Of a DNA stretch of 62,272 bases, positions 1 through 8,559 are shown piece by piece. The notes beneath the pieces were generated by a model. That model did no database searches. It worked only from the letters and a program-made list of their open reading frames with translations, and had not been told where the DNA came from. The DNA is from Sulfurimonas sp. UBA6014. GTDB taxonomy: Bacteria; Campylobacterota; Campylobacteria; Campylobacterales; Sulfurimonadaceae. Numbering within the stretch: the first letter of the stretch is position 1; each line of letters opens with the position of its first letter. The stretch covers positions 18,984 through 81,255 of the forward strand of contig DJAA01000034.1 of NCBI GenBank assembly GCA_002428085.1. Direction: 5' to 3'. A program made the translations under genes and the position numbers.

Positions 1-770
1 AACACGCTCACGAACACGCTCATGGAGAGTCTCATGAACATTCCCATTCGCATCATCATGGAGATTCTCATTCGCACCAAGAGGCACACGCGCACTTGCA
101 TGACAACCCTCAGCTCAATGATGCGAAAACTATTTCAGTTATCACAAAGATTTTAGATAAAAATAACCATGAAGCTGGGCATAATCGTGAGCATTTTAAT
201 GCGCACAAAGTGTTATGCATTAATCTTATGAGCAGTCCTGGAAGCGGAAAAACAGCACTTCTTGAGAGCCTCTCAACTCTTGCAGATTTTAGATTTGGCG
301 TTATTGAGGGTGACTTAGAGACGAGTAAAGATGCGCAGAGACTTCAAGCTTGCGGTATCCAAGCACACCAGATTCAAACAGGCTCGGCATGCCATCTTGA
401 CGCTTTTATGGTTCATAAAGCTCTTCATCATTTAGACATGAATGCAATGGATGTTTGTTTTATAGAAAATGTAGGTAATTTAGTCTGCCCCGCTTCGTAT
501 GACGTGGGAAGCCATTTAAGTATAGTTTTGGTGAGCATCCCTGAAGGTGAGGATAAAATAGCCAAATATCCCGTCATGTTTCGCAAAGCTGATTTGATTT
601 TATTTACTAAAACTGACTTGCTTCCTTATTTTGAGTACGACATCGCCAAAGAAAAAGAGATGGCAAGAAAACTCAAACCCAATGTTGATATTTTAGAAGT
701 GAGCATCAAAGACGCAGACTCGGTAAAAAAAGTCGCACAATGGATAAAATTTAAAATGGAGATGCGATAA
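1..770 (+). CDS. hypB: HypB, nickel-binding GTPase for hydrogenase maturation (5' partial)
   Basis: HypB is the GTPase that delivers nickel to the [NiFe] hydrogenase large subunit together with HypA. The reading frame is open to the left edge (first full codon at base 3), and those first 30 codons are about half histidine, the nickel-storing N-terminal tail; the true start lies outside the window, and the TTG at 96 is not it. The P-loop GSGKT is encoded near 240. The metal-site residues follow in GSACHLD and in VCPASYD. The stop overlaps the hypC start by one base (TAATG), so translation is coupled. Whether the extra N-terminal CxxCGC site of some HypBs is present cannot be seen. Confidence 0.96.
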   Translation, partial: HAHEHAHGESHEHSHSHHHGDSHSHQEAHAHLHDNPQLNDAKTISVITKILDKNNHEAGHNREHFNAHKVLCINLMSSPGSGKTALLESLSTLADFRFGVIEGDLETSKDAQRLQACGIQAHQIQTGSACHLDAFMVHKALHHLDMNAMDVCFIENVGNLVCPASYDVGSHLSIVLVSIPEGEDKIAKYPVMFRKADLILFTKTDLLPYFEYDIAKEKEMARKLKPNVDILEVSIKDADSVKKVAQWIKFKMEMR

Positions 771-1060
771 TGTGCCTCTCAATCCCAAGTAAAGTTGTAA
801 AAATAGACAAAGATAACGGTGTAGCCACAGTCGACACGATGGGCGTTCAAAGAGATGCCAGCCTTGACCTTGTTTCTCATGAAGAGATTCAAGTGGGTGA
901 TTATGTACTGCTTCATATCGGTTTTGTGATGAGTAAGATTGACGAAGCAGACGCGCTTGATAGCCTCGAACTTTACAAAGAAATCATAACGGCTATGAAT
1001 GAAGAGGACAGACTTCAAGCGATACTTGAGTCTGAGAATTGCCCAAATAGAAGTGCATGA
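770..1060 (+). CDS. hypC: HypC/HybG-family hydrogenase maturation chaperone
   Basis: HypC is a small chaperone that, with HypD, carries the Fe(CN)2CO unit and hands it to the hydrogenase large subunit. The protein of 96 residues opens with MCLSIP, where Cys2 is the essential iron/large-subunit contact residue of the family, and it has the conserved VLLHIGF segment near residue 47-53. The length is normal for the family. It overlaps hypB by one base and hypD by four (ATGA), so hypB-C-D are translated as one block. Confidence 0.96.
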   Translation: MCLSIPSKVVKIDKDNGVATVDTMGVQRDASLDLVSHEEIQVGDYVLLHIGFVMSKIDEADALDSLELYKEIITAMNEEDRLQAILESENCPNRSA

Positions 1061-2244
1061 TGGGCTTAGAACTTAAAAACCTTTATGACGATTTTAGAGA
1101 TGCCGACACCATAAAAGCCTATGCACAAATCATAAAAGAAGACGCTTTAAAACTTCCAAAACCTATAAATATCATGGAGGTGTGCGGCGGACATACGCAT
1201 ACCATTATGAAATATGGAATCCTTCAGCTTTTACCCTCAAACATCAAGTTTATTCACGGTCCAGGTTGTCCGGTTTGCATTATGCCAAAAGAGAGAATCG
1301 ACCATGCTTATGTTTTGGCAGAGCAAAAAGATGTGATACTCGTAACTTTAGGGGATATGATAAAAGTCCCAGGAAGTAAGGGAAGCCTGCAAGATGCAAG
1401 AAGCAAGGGGGCGGATGTACGGTTTGTTTACTCTCCTATGGATTGTTTAAAAATTGCTCGTGAAAACCCCTCCTCTAAAGTGATATTTTTTGCCATAGGG
1501 TTTGAGACCACAACTCCGATGACCGCCGCCTTACTTGATAATGTAATAAAAAACGGCATAAAAAATATTTACTTTCATATAAACCATGTAACAGTCCCAG
1601 AAGCTATGAGTGCATTGCTAGCTGATGAAGACAACAACAAAAGTACGACTTCAGTCGTACCTGCCCCAAGTGAGGCTGAAGCCGCACATCCAAGAAATAA
1701 AATAAATGCCTTTTTAGGACCCTCTCATGTCAGCGTCATAACTGGAAGTAAAATTTACGAAGAGTTCCCAAGAGATTTCCACATGCCGGTAGTCGTAGCA
1801 GGTTTTGAACCTGTAGATGTGATGCAGTCTATTAGCATGATTGTAAAACAGTTTGTAGAAGGACGATGTGAGCTTGAAGTTGAGTATAAAAGAGCTGTAA
1901 CTTATGAGGGGAACTTAAAAGCTCAAGAGCTCATAAACAAGTACTTTGAAAAAGCAGACAAATTCAGATGGCGAGGTCTCGGTGACATTCCAAAAAGCGG
2001 CTTAAAATTAAGAGATGCTTTTAAAGAGTTCGATGCTGAAATACTCTATAAAAACATCTTGCCCACACAAGAGATAAACGACCACAAGCTCTGTATTTGC
2101 GGAGATATTTTAAGAGGAAAAGCAAGCCCGCCAGAGTGCACAATCTTCGGCACAGCCTGCAAGCCGACCAGCCCGATAGGAAGCTGTATGGTAAGCTCAG
2201 AGGGCGCGTGCGCGGCTTATTATAAGTATGGGAATTTGGTGTGA
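1057..2244 (+). CDS. hypD: HypD, Fe-S scaffold for hydrogenase cyanide ligand assembly
   Basis: HypD, with HypC, is the scaffold on which the Fe(CN)2CO group is built. Visible family motifs are CGGHTH (Cys43), GPGCPVC (Cys71, Cys74) and the cysteine-rich C-terminal [4Fe-4S] region (CICGDILRG, then PPEC, GTAC, GSC). With 395 residues it is somewhat longer than the roughly 370 usual for the family. The extra length sits at residues about 193-213, between LLADED and NKINAFLGP, where the family normally runs straight through; this stretch is encoded by two hairpin-forming sequences (see the repeat at 1643). ATG codons at 1057 and 1060 are both usable; the first overlaps hypC by four bases. Confidence 0.96.
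   Translation: MMGLELKNLYDDFRDADTIKAYAQIIKEDALKLPKPINIMEVCGGHTHTIMKYGILQLLPSNIKFIHGPGCPVCIMPKERIDHAYVLAEQKDVILVTLGDMIKVPGSKGSLQDARSKGADVRFVYSPMDCLKIARENPSSKVIFFAIGFETTTPMTAALLDNVIKNGIKNIYFHINHVTVPEAMSALLADEDNNKSTTSVVPAPSEAEAAHPRNKINAFLGPSHVSVITGSKIYEEFPRDFHMPVVVAGFEPVDVMQSISMIVKQFVEGRCELEVEYKRAVTYEGNLKAQELINKYFEKADKFRWRGLGDIPKSGLKLRDAFKEFDAEILYKNILPTQEINDHKLCICGDILRGKASPPECTIFGTACKPTSPIGSCMVSSEGACAAYYKYGNLV
1643..1660. repeat. Perfect 18-base palindrome inside hypD, also present in the caspase gene
   Basis: GTACGACTTCAGTCGTAC has two 8-base arms around TC. It is read in hypD as part of S-T-T-S-V-V-P. Ten bases further, 1670-1687 is a second, imperfect hairpin of the same size (arms GTGAGGCT and AGCCGCAC, one mismatch, centre GA). 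The same 18-mer occurs on the other strand at 62141-62158 in an unrelated gene. The size and in-frame placement suggest a mobile palindromic element tolerated in surface loops; that reading is inference. Confidence 0.8.
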
Positions 2245-2341
2245 CACCATTGAAGCAAAAGACATCGTCTATAACGGCGATTTGAAGAAAAAAGATTTAG
2301 AAGGTTTTGCTAAAACATTTGATGCCAACAAAGGGCACTAG
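2228..2341 (+). CDS. Possible small ORF or gene remnant between hypD and hypE (37 aa)
   Basis: An ATG at 2228, inside the end of hypD in another frame, opens a 37-codon frame ending at TAG 2341. The part beyond hypD (ACC ATT GAA onward) reads as a plausible soluble peptide, with KDIVYNGDLKKKDLEGF and an end in FDANKGH. I recognise no family. There is no clear ribosome binding site. It could be the tail of a gene lost by deletion or a short coupled peptide; equally it could be noncoding spacer. Confidence 0.25.
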   Translation: MGIWCDTIEAKDIVYNGDLKKKDLEGFAKTFDANKGH

Positions 2342-2425
2342 CCCCAAATTATCGCAAATTATCCTATTTTAAAAGAAAAATGAGTACAATCTTTAATAAC
2401 AGAGATAACTAAAAGGGCAAAGTAA

Positions 2426-3418
2426 ATGACTAAAACAATAAGCTTGGCTTGTGGAAATGGTGGGGAGGAGAATAATGAGCTTATCTCAAAGGTGTTTTAC
2501 AAGGCTTTTAAAAATGAGATTTTAGAAAAAAGTGAAGATGCGGCTATTATTCATGGCGGTGCGCTTGCTTTTTCTACCGATAGTTTTACCGTTTCTCCTT
2601 TGTTTTTTTCGGGTGGCGACATAGGAAAACTTGCAGTTTGCGGGACGTGTAATGACCTTGCCATGATGGGGGCTGCTCCGAAATATTTGACTTGCAGTGT
2701 CATTATTGAAGAGGGTTTTGAGCTTGAGCAGTTAGAACACATCGTTGCGAGCATGAAAAAAGAGCTTAGTATTAACGGTGCGATTGTCGTGAGTGGGGAC
2801 ACAAAAGTTGTCCCTCGCGGGAGTGTTGATAAGATTTTCATCAACACAACAGGCATAGGCGAAGTGCTACAAAAAGGGATAAGTTCGAACAACATTACAG
2901 AAGAAGATGTGATTCTGCTTAACCGTGACATCGGGTGTCATGGCGCGACTATTTTTGCCACGCGGGAGGGAATTGAGATGAGTTCTTCACTTCAAAGTGA
3001 CTGCACATCTTTATTTCCACACGTTCAAGCCTTGATAAATGCGAACATAAAAATCACTGCCATGCGAGATGCTACCCGCGGCGGAGTGAGTGCGGTGCTT
3101 AACGAATGGGCAAAGCAGTCCAATATTTGCATAGAAGTTGAAGAGGAAAAAATTCCCGTGAGTGATGAGGTCAAGGGGATTTGCGAAATGCTTGGTTTTG
3201 AAGCGACAGCTTTAGCAAATGAGGGAACATTTTTACTTGCACTCAAAAAAGAGGATGCAGACGCGGCTTGTGAAATTTTAAGAGCGTTTAATCCACATGC
3301 CCAGATGATAGGCATCGTCACAAACAGACATGCTAAAAAAGTGATACTTAAAAGTGCTTGGGGGACTTCACGATTTTTAGAAACACCTACGGGTGAGCTT
3401 TTGCCGAGGATTTGTTAA
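2426..3418 (+). CDS. hypE: HypE, thiocarboxamide/cyanide-forming hydrogenase maturation protein
   Basis: HypE dehydrates the carbamoyl group placed by HypF on its C-terminal cysteine to a thiocyanate, the source of the cyanide ligands. The protein of 330 residues ends in PRIC, the diagnostic C-terminal cysteine motif. It shows the PurM-like ATP-binding core (FSTDSFTV, GGDIGKLAVCGTCNDLAMMGA, SGDTKVV, MRDATRGGVSAVLNE). It begins after a 181-base spacer, with a purine-rich stretch (AAAAGGGCAAAG) before ATG 2426, and its stop overlaps the hypA start by one base. hypF is not in the window. Confidence 0.97.
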   Translation: MTKTISLACGNGGEENNELISKVFYKAFKNEILEKSEDAAIIHGGALAFSTDSFTVSPLFFSGGDIGKLAVCGTCNDLAMMGAAPKYLTCSVIIEEGFELEQLEHIVASMKKELSINGAIVVSGDTKVVPRGSVDKIFINTTGIGEVLQKGISSNNITEEDVILLNRDIGCHGATIFATREGIEMSSSLQSDCTSLFPHVQALINANIKITAMRDATRGGVSAVLNEWAKQSNICIEVEEEKIPVSDEVKGICEMLGFEATALANEGTFLLALKKEDADAACEILRAFNPHAQMIGIVTNRHAKKVILKSAWGTSRFLETPTGELLPRIC

Positions 3419-3759
3419 TGCATGAATATAGCATAGTACAGTCGCTTTTAGATTCGTGTGATGAAAATGCCAGAAAAAACAATGCAACAAAAGTGACAAA
3501 AGTTATCGTCAAAATTGGGGTCATGAGCGGAGTAGAGCCTAGTTTGCTTCAGAGCGCTTTTGATACTTTTAAAGAAAAAACGATTTGCGAGGAAGCGGAG
3601 TTTATTATCAATATGCAAGATGTTTTAGTGCGGTGCAATAGCTGTCATGAAGAGTCAACTTTGCAAAAGTTGGAGTATTGTTGTCCAAAATGTGGGAGCA
3701 CAGACCTTAAAATACTCGATGGCGAAGAGATGTACTTAATGCGTTTAGAGCTCGAGTGA
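3418..3759 (+). CDS. hypA: HypA, nickel/zinc metallochaperone
   Basis: HypA passes nickel to the hydrogenase with HypB. I place the start at ATG 3418, overlapping the hypE stop (TAATG), because family members begin MHE, where His2 is the nickel ligand; a TTG six bases upstream would add two residues before it. The 113-residue protein has the zinc site CNSC (Cys73, Cys76) and CPKC (Cys89, Cys92). It is the last gene of the hyp operon, and its end overlaps the convergent J-domain gene by 15 bases. I see no intrinsic terminator in between. Confidence 0.96.
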   Translation: MHEYSIVQSLLDSCDENARKNNATKVTKVIVKIGVMSGVEPSLLQSAFDTFKEKTICEEAEFIINMQDVLVRCNSCHEESTLQKLEYCCPKCGSTDLKILDGEEMYLMRLELE

Positions 3760-4554
3760 GCGGCGGTGCTCTTTTACAAAATCATAAGCATTTTGGATGA
3801 CTTGAAATCTGTTTGTGTAAAGTTTGATGACTTCATTGTTTTGATGATAAACGGTGTCAGGATGGTATTTTTTTAGCATATATAAATAGTTCTTCTTCAT
3901 TTGGCTCGGTGTTGATGTATCGCAGATGTTGAGGAGTTTGTAAGATTTTTTCAGTTTTTCTTCGTACATGTGTTCAGCTAATGCGGTGTCTTCTTGATAT
4001 GAGCGCTTAAAACTCAGTCCATAGGTGATGAAATGGATAGGGATGCTTACTATTTTTTTGTTTGATAAGATATTTTTTAGGAGTAAAAAAGCGGCTTTTG
4101 TAGTGATTTTAAGAGTAAAACTTGTTTTTTTAGGACCAAGCCGTATGGCATCTTTAAATATAAATTGAAAATATTTAAAAATCTTTTCATGGTAGTGTGA
4201 GAAAGAGACTAGAATTTCAAGTGTATTGATTTTTTCAATAGTGACTCTAGTCTGCTGCGCAACTTGGGTATTGTTTGAAGTTATGATATGAATGGGCATT
4301 TCATGAGAGGCTATTAATTGGTTTAAAAAAGTGGGACTTGTTAAAGGAAAGGCTTTTTTGTGAATTTTAAAAGCCCAGTTTAGAAGATATTTTTTTTTGA
4401 TTTCTTCACCACTTTCATATAAAATAACACTCATGTTTGAAAAATGCTTGATACTTTTAAAACTTTTTTCAGCAAAAAGCATAAGAGGTTTTAAATGCAA
4501 AGAGTCGTTTTGAAGATTAAAAACAATTGCATTATTTTCAAAAGTAATCAGCAT
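3745..4554 (-). CDS. Protein with C-terminal DnaJ domain
   Basis: The last 60 residues form a J domain: a helix ending in YLYMLKKY, then the HPD tripeptide at 231-233 and a final helix FQVIQNAYDFVKE. J domains stimulate the ATPase of DnaK. The first 200 residues carry no motif I recognise and no membrane segment; the J domain at the C-terminus, rather than the N-terminus of classical DnaJ, suggests a specialised cochaperone whose N-terminal part binds the client. It follows the chemotaxis operon on the same strand after 63 bases. The two genes are separated by a weak AT-rich inverted repeat (TATGAAAA at 4577-4584 pairing with 4598-4605). Confidence 0.8.
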   Translation of the reverse strand: MLITFENNAIVFNLQNDSLHLKPLMLFAEKSFKSIKHFSNMSVILYESGEEIKKKYLLNWAFKIHKKAFPLTSPTFLNQLIASHEMPIHIITSNNTQVAQQTRVTIEKINTLEILVSFSHYHEKIFKYFQFIFKDAIRLGPKKTSFTLKITTKAAFLLLKNILSNKKIVSIPIHFITYGLSFKRSYQEDTALAEHMYEEKLKKSYKLLNICDTSTPSQMKKNYLYMLKKYHPDTVYHQNNEVIKLYTNRFQVIQNAYDFVKEHRRSLEL

Positions 4555-4617
4555 AAAATATTTCCAAGATATACAATATGAAAAAAAATAGTCTCCATTT
4601 TCATACTCAAAAAGCTA

Positions 4618-6105
4618 TTAAAACATTTCAAAATCATCTTCATCTTCGGTAATTTCTATTTTATTAAAAATAAGTTCAAATTGTAAGATGGTGCTAAATA
4701 AAGAACTATCCAAATAGTGGATATCATTAACGGCTTGGTCAATAAAGACATTGCGTCTCCAAGTTGATAAATCAAGCAAAATATTTGAGAGATAGAGTTC
4801 GATTTTTTTATGCGTACTTTCATCTATATCTTCTGTTTGTACTGTTTGCAGCAATTCGCCTAAGGAATTGACGGCATACGATAAATCTTCAAACTCAACT
4901 AATAAAGCTATAAAAGTGGCATAGTTTAAAAGTTTCTCAGAGATTTTACCTAGTGCTGCAAAGTTTTTTTCTTCATTGAACTCTTTGATAAGTCCATATA
5001 TATCGTCTTCTATCTCTGCAAGGTCCTCATTTGTTTCTAGAGTATAATCATCTAGATTGGCACTATAATCTTGTGAACTTACAGCTAAACTTTGACGGGA
5101 TTTTTTTAAAACATTCAACTCTTGTTTATTGAGAACTCTTTTTTCTTTGGATGTTTTTTCTATTGTATTTTCATCTTCTGACTTAGTATGTGAAATTTTT
5201 TCTTCAGAAAGAGCTTCAAAAATAGCTTTGTCACTACTGTTTCCTTTACGAGATTTTTTTATAAAATCTTCTAATCGTAAGTTGTAATGATAGATTTTAA
5301 GTTTTTGGTACTCTATGGTGGTGATGTTGTTCAATGTATACATTTTTAAGGATACGTCATTTAAGAATGGTATATCGCTTATGAAAATATTGTAAATGTT
5401 TCTTCCTGCTCCTGCAGAGGCAAGGGAGATTTTATTTATTTTACTGTTTGTGTCAATCTCTGCTAAGCTGCTTATATATCCAGGCTTTGCTTGAAAAAGT
5501 GAGTCAAGGGAAAATTCACTTCCGATGAAGAGATGTTTTTCTTTATTTGTGAGTCTTAAAAATTTTGAATTGGCATATTGCACTTTTTTGCCGTCATAGA
5601 CAATGATTGGATTTGGGCTGTTTTCTAAAAAAGCACTCAAGGTTGCAATGCTTTGTTCATCTTTTTTTCGGTTTTTTTCTACCTCTTGAGAGACTCTTTT
5701 TTCTAAAAAATGATTTAACTCTTCAAGCTGTGTAACATCTTGTCTAAGAGCTAAGTACTCTACAACAGTATTTTGAGAGTCTAAAATAGGGACTATTGTA
5801 ACAGTAACATAGTAACTAGAGCCATCTTTAGCACGATTTTTAATTTTCCCCTTCCATATTTCTTTGGCTTTGATGGTTTTCCATAAATCTTTATAAACTG
5901 CGGCGGAGACGTCAGGATGCCTGACAATATTATGATTTTTGCCAAGCAATTCTTCTTGGGTATATCCCGATATTTTACAAAATTCATCATTTGCAAAAGT
6001 GATTTCACCTTTGAGATTTGTTTTGGAGACAATCGAACCTGCATCTACAGCTTTTTTATACTCTTCTAAAAGTTTCATGTTATTTTTTAGTTCTTCTTTA
6101 TACAT
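4618..6105 (-). CDS. Double-PAS sensory protein with shared C-terminal domain, no output kinase
   Basis: The 495 residues contain an Aer-type PAS domain at about 15-120 (FANDEFCKISGYTQEELLGKNHNIVRHPD, then a LRQDVT end), a coiled linker, a second and weaker PAS-like region at about 150-260, a charged linker, and a helical domain at about 355-495. That last domain, with WRRNVFIDQAVNDIHYLDSSL, is clearly paralogous to the C-terminus of the neighbouring response regulator. No histidine kinase, receptor signalling or GGDEF module is present. The protein ends EDEDDFEMF, an acidic tail with a hydrophobic-x-x-Phe end like that of three other proteins of this operon. It is the last gene of the chemotaxis operon. 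Confidence 0.85.
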   Translation of the reverse strand: MYKEELKNNMKLLEEYKKAVDAGSIVSKTNLKGEITFANDEFCKISGYTQEELLGKNHNIVRHPDVSAAVYKDLWKTIKAKEIWKGKIKNRAKDGSSYYVTVTIVPILDSQNTVVEYLALRQDVTQLEELNHFLEKRVSQEVEKNRKKDEQSIATLSAFLENSPNPIIVYDGKKVQYANSKFLRLTNKEKHLFIGSEFSLDSLFQAKPGYISSLAEIDTNSKINKISLASAGAGRNIYNIFISDIPFLNDVSLKMYTLNNITTIEYQKLKIYHYNLRLEDFIKKSRKGNSSDKAIFEALSEEKISHTKSEDENTIEKTSKEKRVLNKQELNVLKKSRQSLAVSSQDYSANLDDYTLETNEDLAEIEDDIYGLIKEFNEEKNFAALGKISEKLLNYATFIALLVEFEDLSYAVNSLGELLQTVQTEDIDESTHKKIELYLSNILLDLSTWRRNVFIDQAVNDIHYLDSSLFSTILQFELIFNKIEITEDEDDFEMF

Positions 6106-6118
6106 ATAAAAACCCTTT

Positions 6119-7408
6119 TTAAAAAAATTCTAAATCGTCTTCTTCTTCGGCTATCCCTTCTTCTTTGAAGATGGATTCAATCTGTAAACAAGAACTCAAA
6201 AGAGAAGAATCAAGATAGTGGATGTCGTTCGCCTCTTGGTTGACAAATATATTTACTCTCCAGCTGTTTAAATCTGCTATGAATCCAAGCATGAGCGTTA
6301 CGAGTTTTTTAATTTTATTTTCATCAAGCTTAGAAGATTCTAAATTTGCTAAAAAATTTGCAAGCGAAGCAATGGCATATGAGAGATGTTCAAACTCAAC
6401 GAGTTGTTTTATGACTTCTACATATGTTAAAAATAGTTCTGACATTTTTTGTAAATCTGCAATATCGCATTGTTTTTCAAACGCAAGTAAAGCGATATCT
6501 AGTTCTTCTTCGATAGTCTCAAGGGACTCTATTTTATCCATAAAAGAGATCGCAGTCATCTCTAAGTATTCAATTGCGGTGATTTTATTGAAATGTGTTT
6601 TTGAGAGAATTTCTTTGGCTTGAGTTGGGATTTCTATAATAACTGCAGGTTGTGTGGAGATGACTTGTATCTTAGGCAATTTAAATGATAAAACACCCTC
6701 GTGAAGTACATAGAGGCTATTTTTGCAATGTTTGAGAAGGATACTACGAATAATCGTAGAACTAATAAAATCAAGCGAAGTTTGTGTCACATAAAGATAC
6801 TCATCGTTCTCTTCAATAATAATGGCAAAAGGGTGGTTTGTTTTTAAGAGCCATAAGCCAAGCCCATAGAGTATTCTTACTGTATCACTGATATTAGTTG
6901 CACCATATTCACTTTTGTTCAGTGTGTCGTTCCAAAAAAAGGCAAGAGCTGCCTCAGAGTTGATTGTAAATTTTTTTGAGAGAGGGTAGGCTGTGTCACT
7001 AAAGAGAGAAACCATTTGCGTTTTTTGGATTGGTTTGGAGCGCATAGAGAGGATAGTCATGTAGTTTTTAGCACGCTGAACAAAAAGCTCGCTATCTATG
7101 GGTTTGGTGATGTAATCTTGCGCGCCACTTTGAAGCATGGCATGTTTAGACTTTTCATCATCAAGCGCACTTAGAGCGATTATCATGCTTGCGGGCGAGA
7201 AAGATTTAATCTCTTTAGTAGCTTCAATACCATCGACTTTTGGCATCATGATATCCATAAATATAAGGTCAAAGTTTTTTTCTCTACACTTTAAAATTGC
7301 CTCAGCCCCATCGATGGCTTCTTCAACATTGATATCTTTAATATCTTCAAGAAGAAGATTCACTGTCATTCTATTGTCTTGGTTATCATCCACTATCAAA
7401 ATATTCAT
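6119..7408 (-). CDS. Response regulator with unrecognised C-terminal domains
   Basis: Residues 1-120 are a complete receiver domain: acidic pair Asp7-Asp8, phosphoacceptor Asp52 in FMDIMMP, Ser80, and Lys102 in TKPID. Residues 120-290 match nothing I know. Residues about 295-429 form a helical domain shared with the adjacent PAS protein (NSWRVNIFVNQEANDIHYLDSSL). There is no DNA-binding domain, so the output is probably protein-protein. The tail is EEEDDLEFF. Its 5' end overlaps the preceding histidine kinase by four bases, so that kinase is its likely phosphodonor. Confidence 0.88.
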   Translation of the reverse strand: MNILIVDDNQDNRMTVNLLLEDIKDINVEEAIDGAEAILKCREKNFDLIFMDIMMPKVDGIEATKEIKSFSPASMIIALSALDDEKSKHAMLQSGAQDYITKPIDSELFVQRAKNYMTILSMRSKPIQKTQMVSLFSDTAYPLSKKFTINSEAALAFFWNDTLNKSEYGATNISDTVRILYGLGLWLLKTNHPFAIIIEENDEYLYVTQTSLDFISSTIIRSILLKHCKNSLYVLHEGVLSFKLPKIQVISTQPAVIIEIPTQAKEILSKTHFNKITAIEYLEMTAISFMDKIESLETIEEELDIALLAFEKQCDIADLQKMSELFLTYVEVIKQLVEFEHLSYAIASLANFLANLESSKLDENKIKKLVTLMLGFIADLNSWRVNIFVNQEANDIHYLDSSLLSSCLQIESIFKEEGIAEEEDDLEFF

Positions 7409-8559
7409 TCTTTTCCCTTTTTAGTTTTAGAGTTTGTAAAGACGAGCTCAAAGTTTGTTCCACCCAAAAGCTGTGAGTCTAGGATGCGATAATTTATGTT
7501 TAAATCATTACATATGAGCTTTAAAAAATAGAGACCTATCCCTGTTCCTTGTGTCTCTCTTTTCATAAGAGAGCTATTTCCCTGTTCGTAAAGATCAAAA
7601 ACTGACTCCTTATCTGCTATCCCTTTTCCATTGTCATGGATACAAATTTTTATATCATTATTGGACTTTTGTATATTGATACTAATCTTGTTGTCGCCGT
7701 ATTTTATCGCATTAGAGAGTATATTGCTCAGAACTTGCTTAACTCTGTATTCATCCGAATAAATTTCGTTTATTTCACTTGTTAAAAAATCTACTTGGAT
7801 ATTTTTTGCTTGAATCAACGATTCAAACTGCTCTAAAAGAGATATGACTAACTTGTTAAGACTAAAGAGTTTTTTATTGTAGTCGAGTTTATTGGATTGA
7901 AGCTTTGATATGTCTAAAATATTATTGACATTATCAAGCATATCATTCGCATTTACAATGATAGATTTTAAAAGCTTTGCAGTTTTTACAGGTTCTAAAA
8001 CTTGTGAATTGACTACTTTGAGATGAAGATACTTTGAAAAATTTATAATGGCATTAAGCGGTGTTTTAAGCTCATGAGTGAACAAAACTAAAAAAGCCTC
8101 TTTGGCGTCATTTATCCGTTTTTCTTCCTCTTTTTTGAGCATATCGGCTTGCATTTTTCGTTTTAAATGAACATAGCTAGTAACATCTTGACGAATGGCA
8201 ATAAATTCTAAAATAGTCCCTTTTTCATCTTGAAAGGGGATAATTATCGTATCTGCTAAAAATGAATTTCCATTTTTGTTCAAATTTTCTACACGACCAC
8301 GCCATATATTCCCTTCAAGAATAGTGTCCCACATCTCTTTGTACATACTTTGAGGATTATTTGGATGTCTAAAAATATTGTGTGATCGTCCCAGTAATTC
8401 TTCGGGAGGATATCCAGAGACAGTACAAAGATTATCGTTTACATACGTGATAATCCCATTTATATCCGCCTTAGAAACAATCGATGCTTCAGTAAGGACT
8501 CTAAAATAGTGACTGTCTTCATGGAGATTATTTATATAATCTTTATTTTTGTATACCAT
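7405..8559 (-). CDS. PAS-domain sensor histidine kinase
   Basis: A soluble kinase of 384 residues. An Aer-like PAS domain lies at about 25-130 (SGYPPEELLGRSHNIFRHP, AIRQDVT). The HisKA domain has His162 in FTHELKTPLNAI, and the HATPase domain has NILSNAIKYG, HDNGKGI and GTGIGLYFL. There is no membrane segment, so it probably senses redox or energy state in the cytoplasm as Aer-type PAS domains do. It starts one base from the cheB stop and overlaps the downstream response regulator by four bases, an obvious cognate pair inside the chemotaxis operon. Confidence 0.92.
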   Translation of the reverse strand: MVYKNKDYINNLHEDSHYFRVLTEASIVSKADINGIITYVNDNLCTVSGYPPEELLGRSHNIFRHPNNPQSMYKEMWDTILEGNIWRGRVENLNKNGNSFLADTIIIPFQDEKGTILEFIAIRQDVTSYVHLKRKMQADMLKKEEEKRINDAKEAFLVLFTHELKTPLNAIINFSKYLHLKVVNSQVLEPVKTAKLLKSIIVNANDMLDNVNNILDISKLQSNKLDYNKKLFSLNKLVISLLEQFESLIQAKNIQVDFLTSEINEIYSDEYRVKQVLSNILSNAIKYGDNKISINIQKSNNDIKICIHDNGKGIADKESVFDLYEQGNSSLMKRETQGTGIGLYFLKLICNDLNINYRILDSQLLGGTNFELVFTNSKTKKGKE

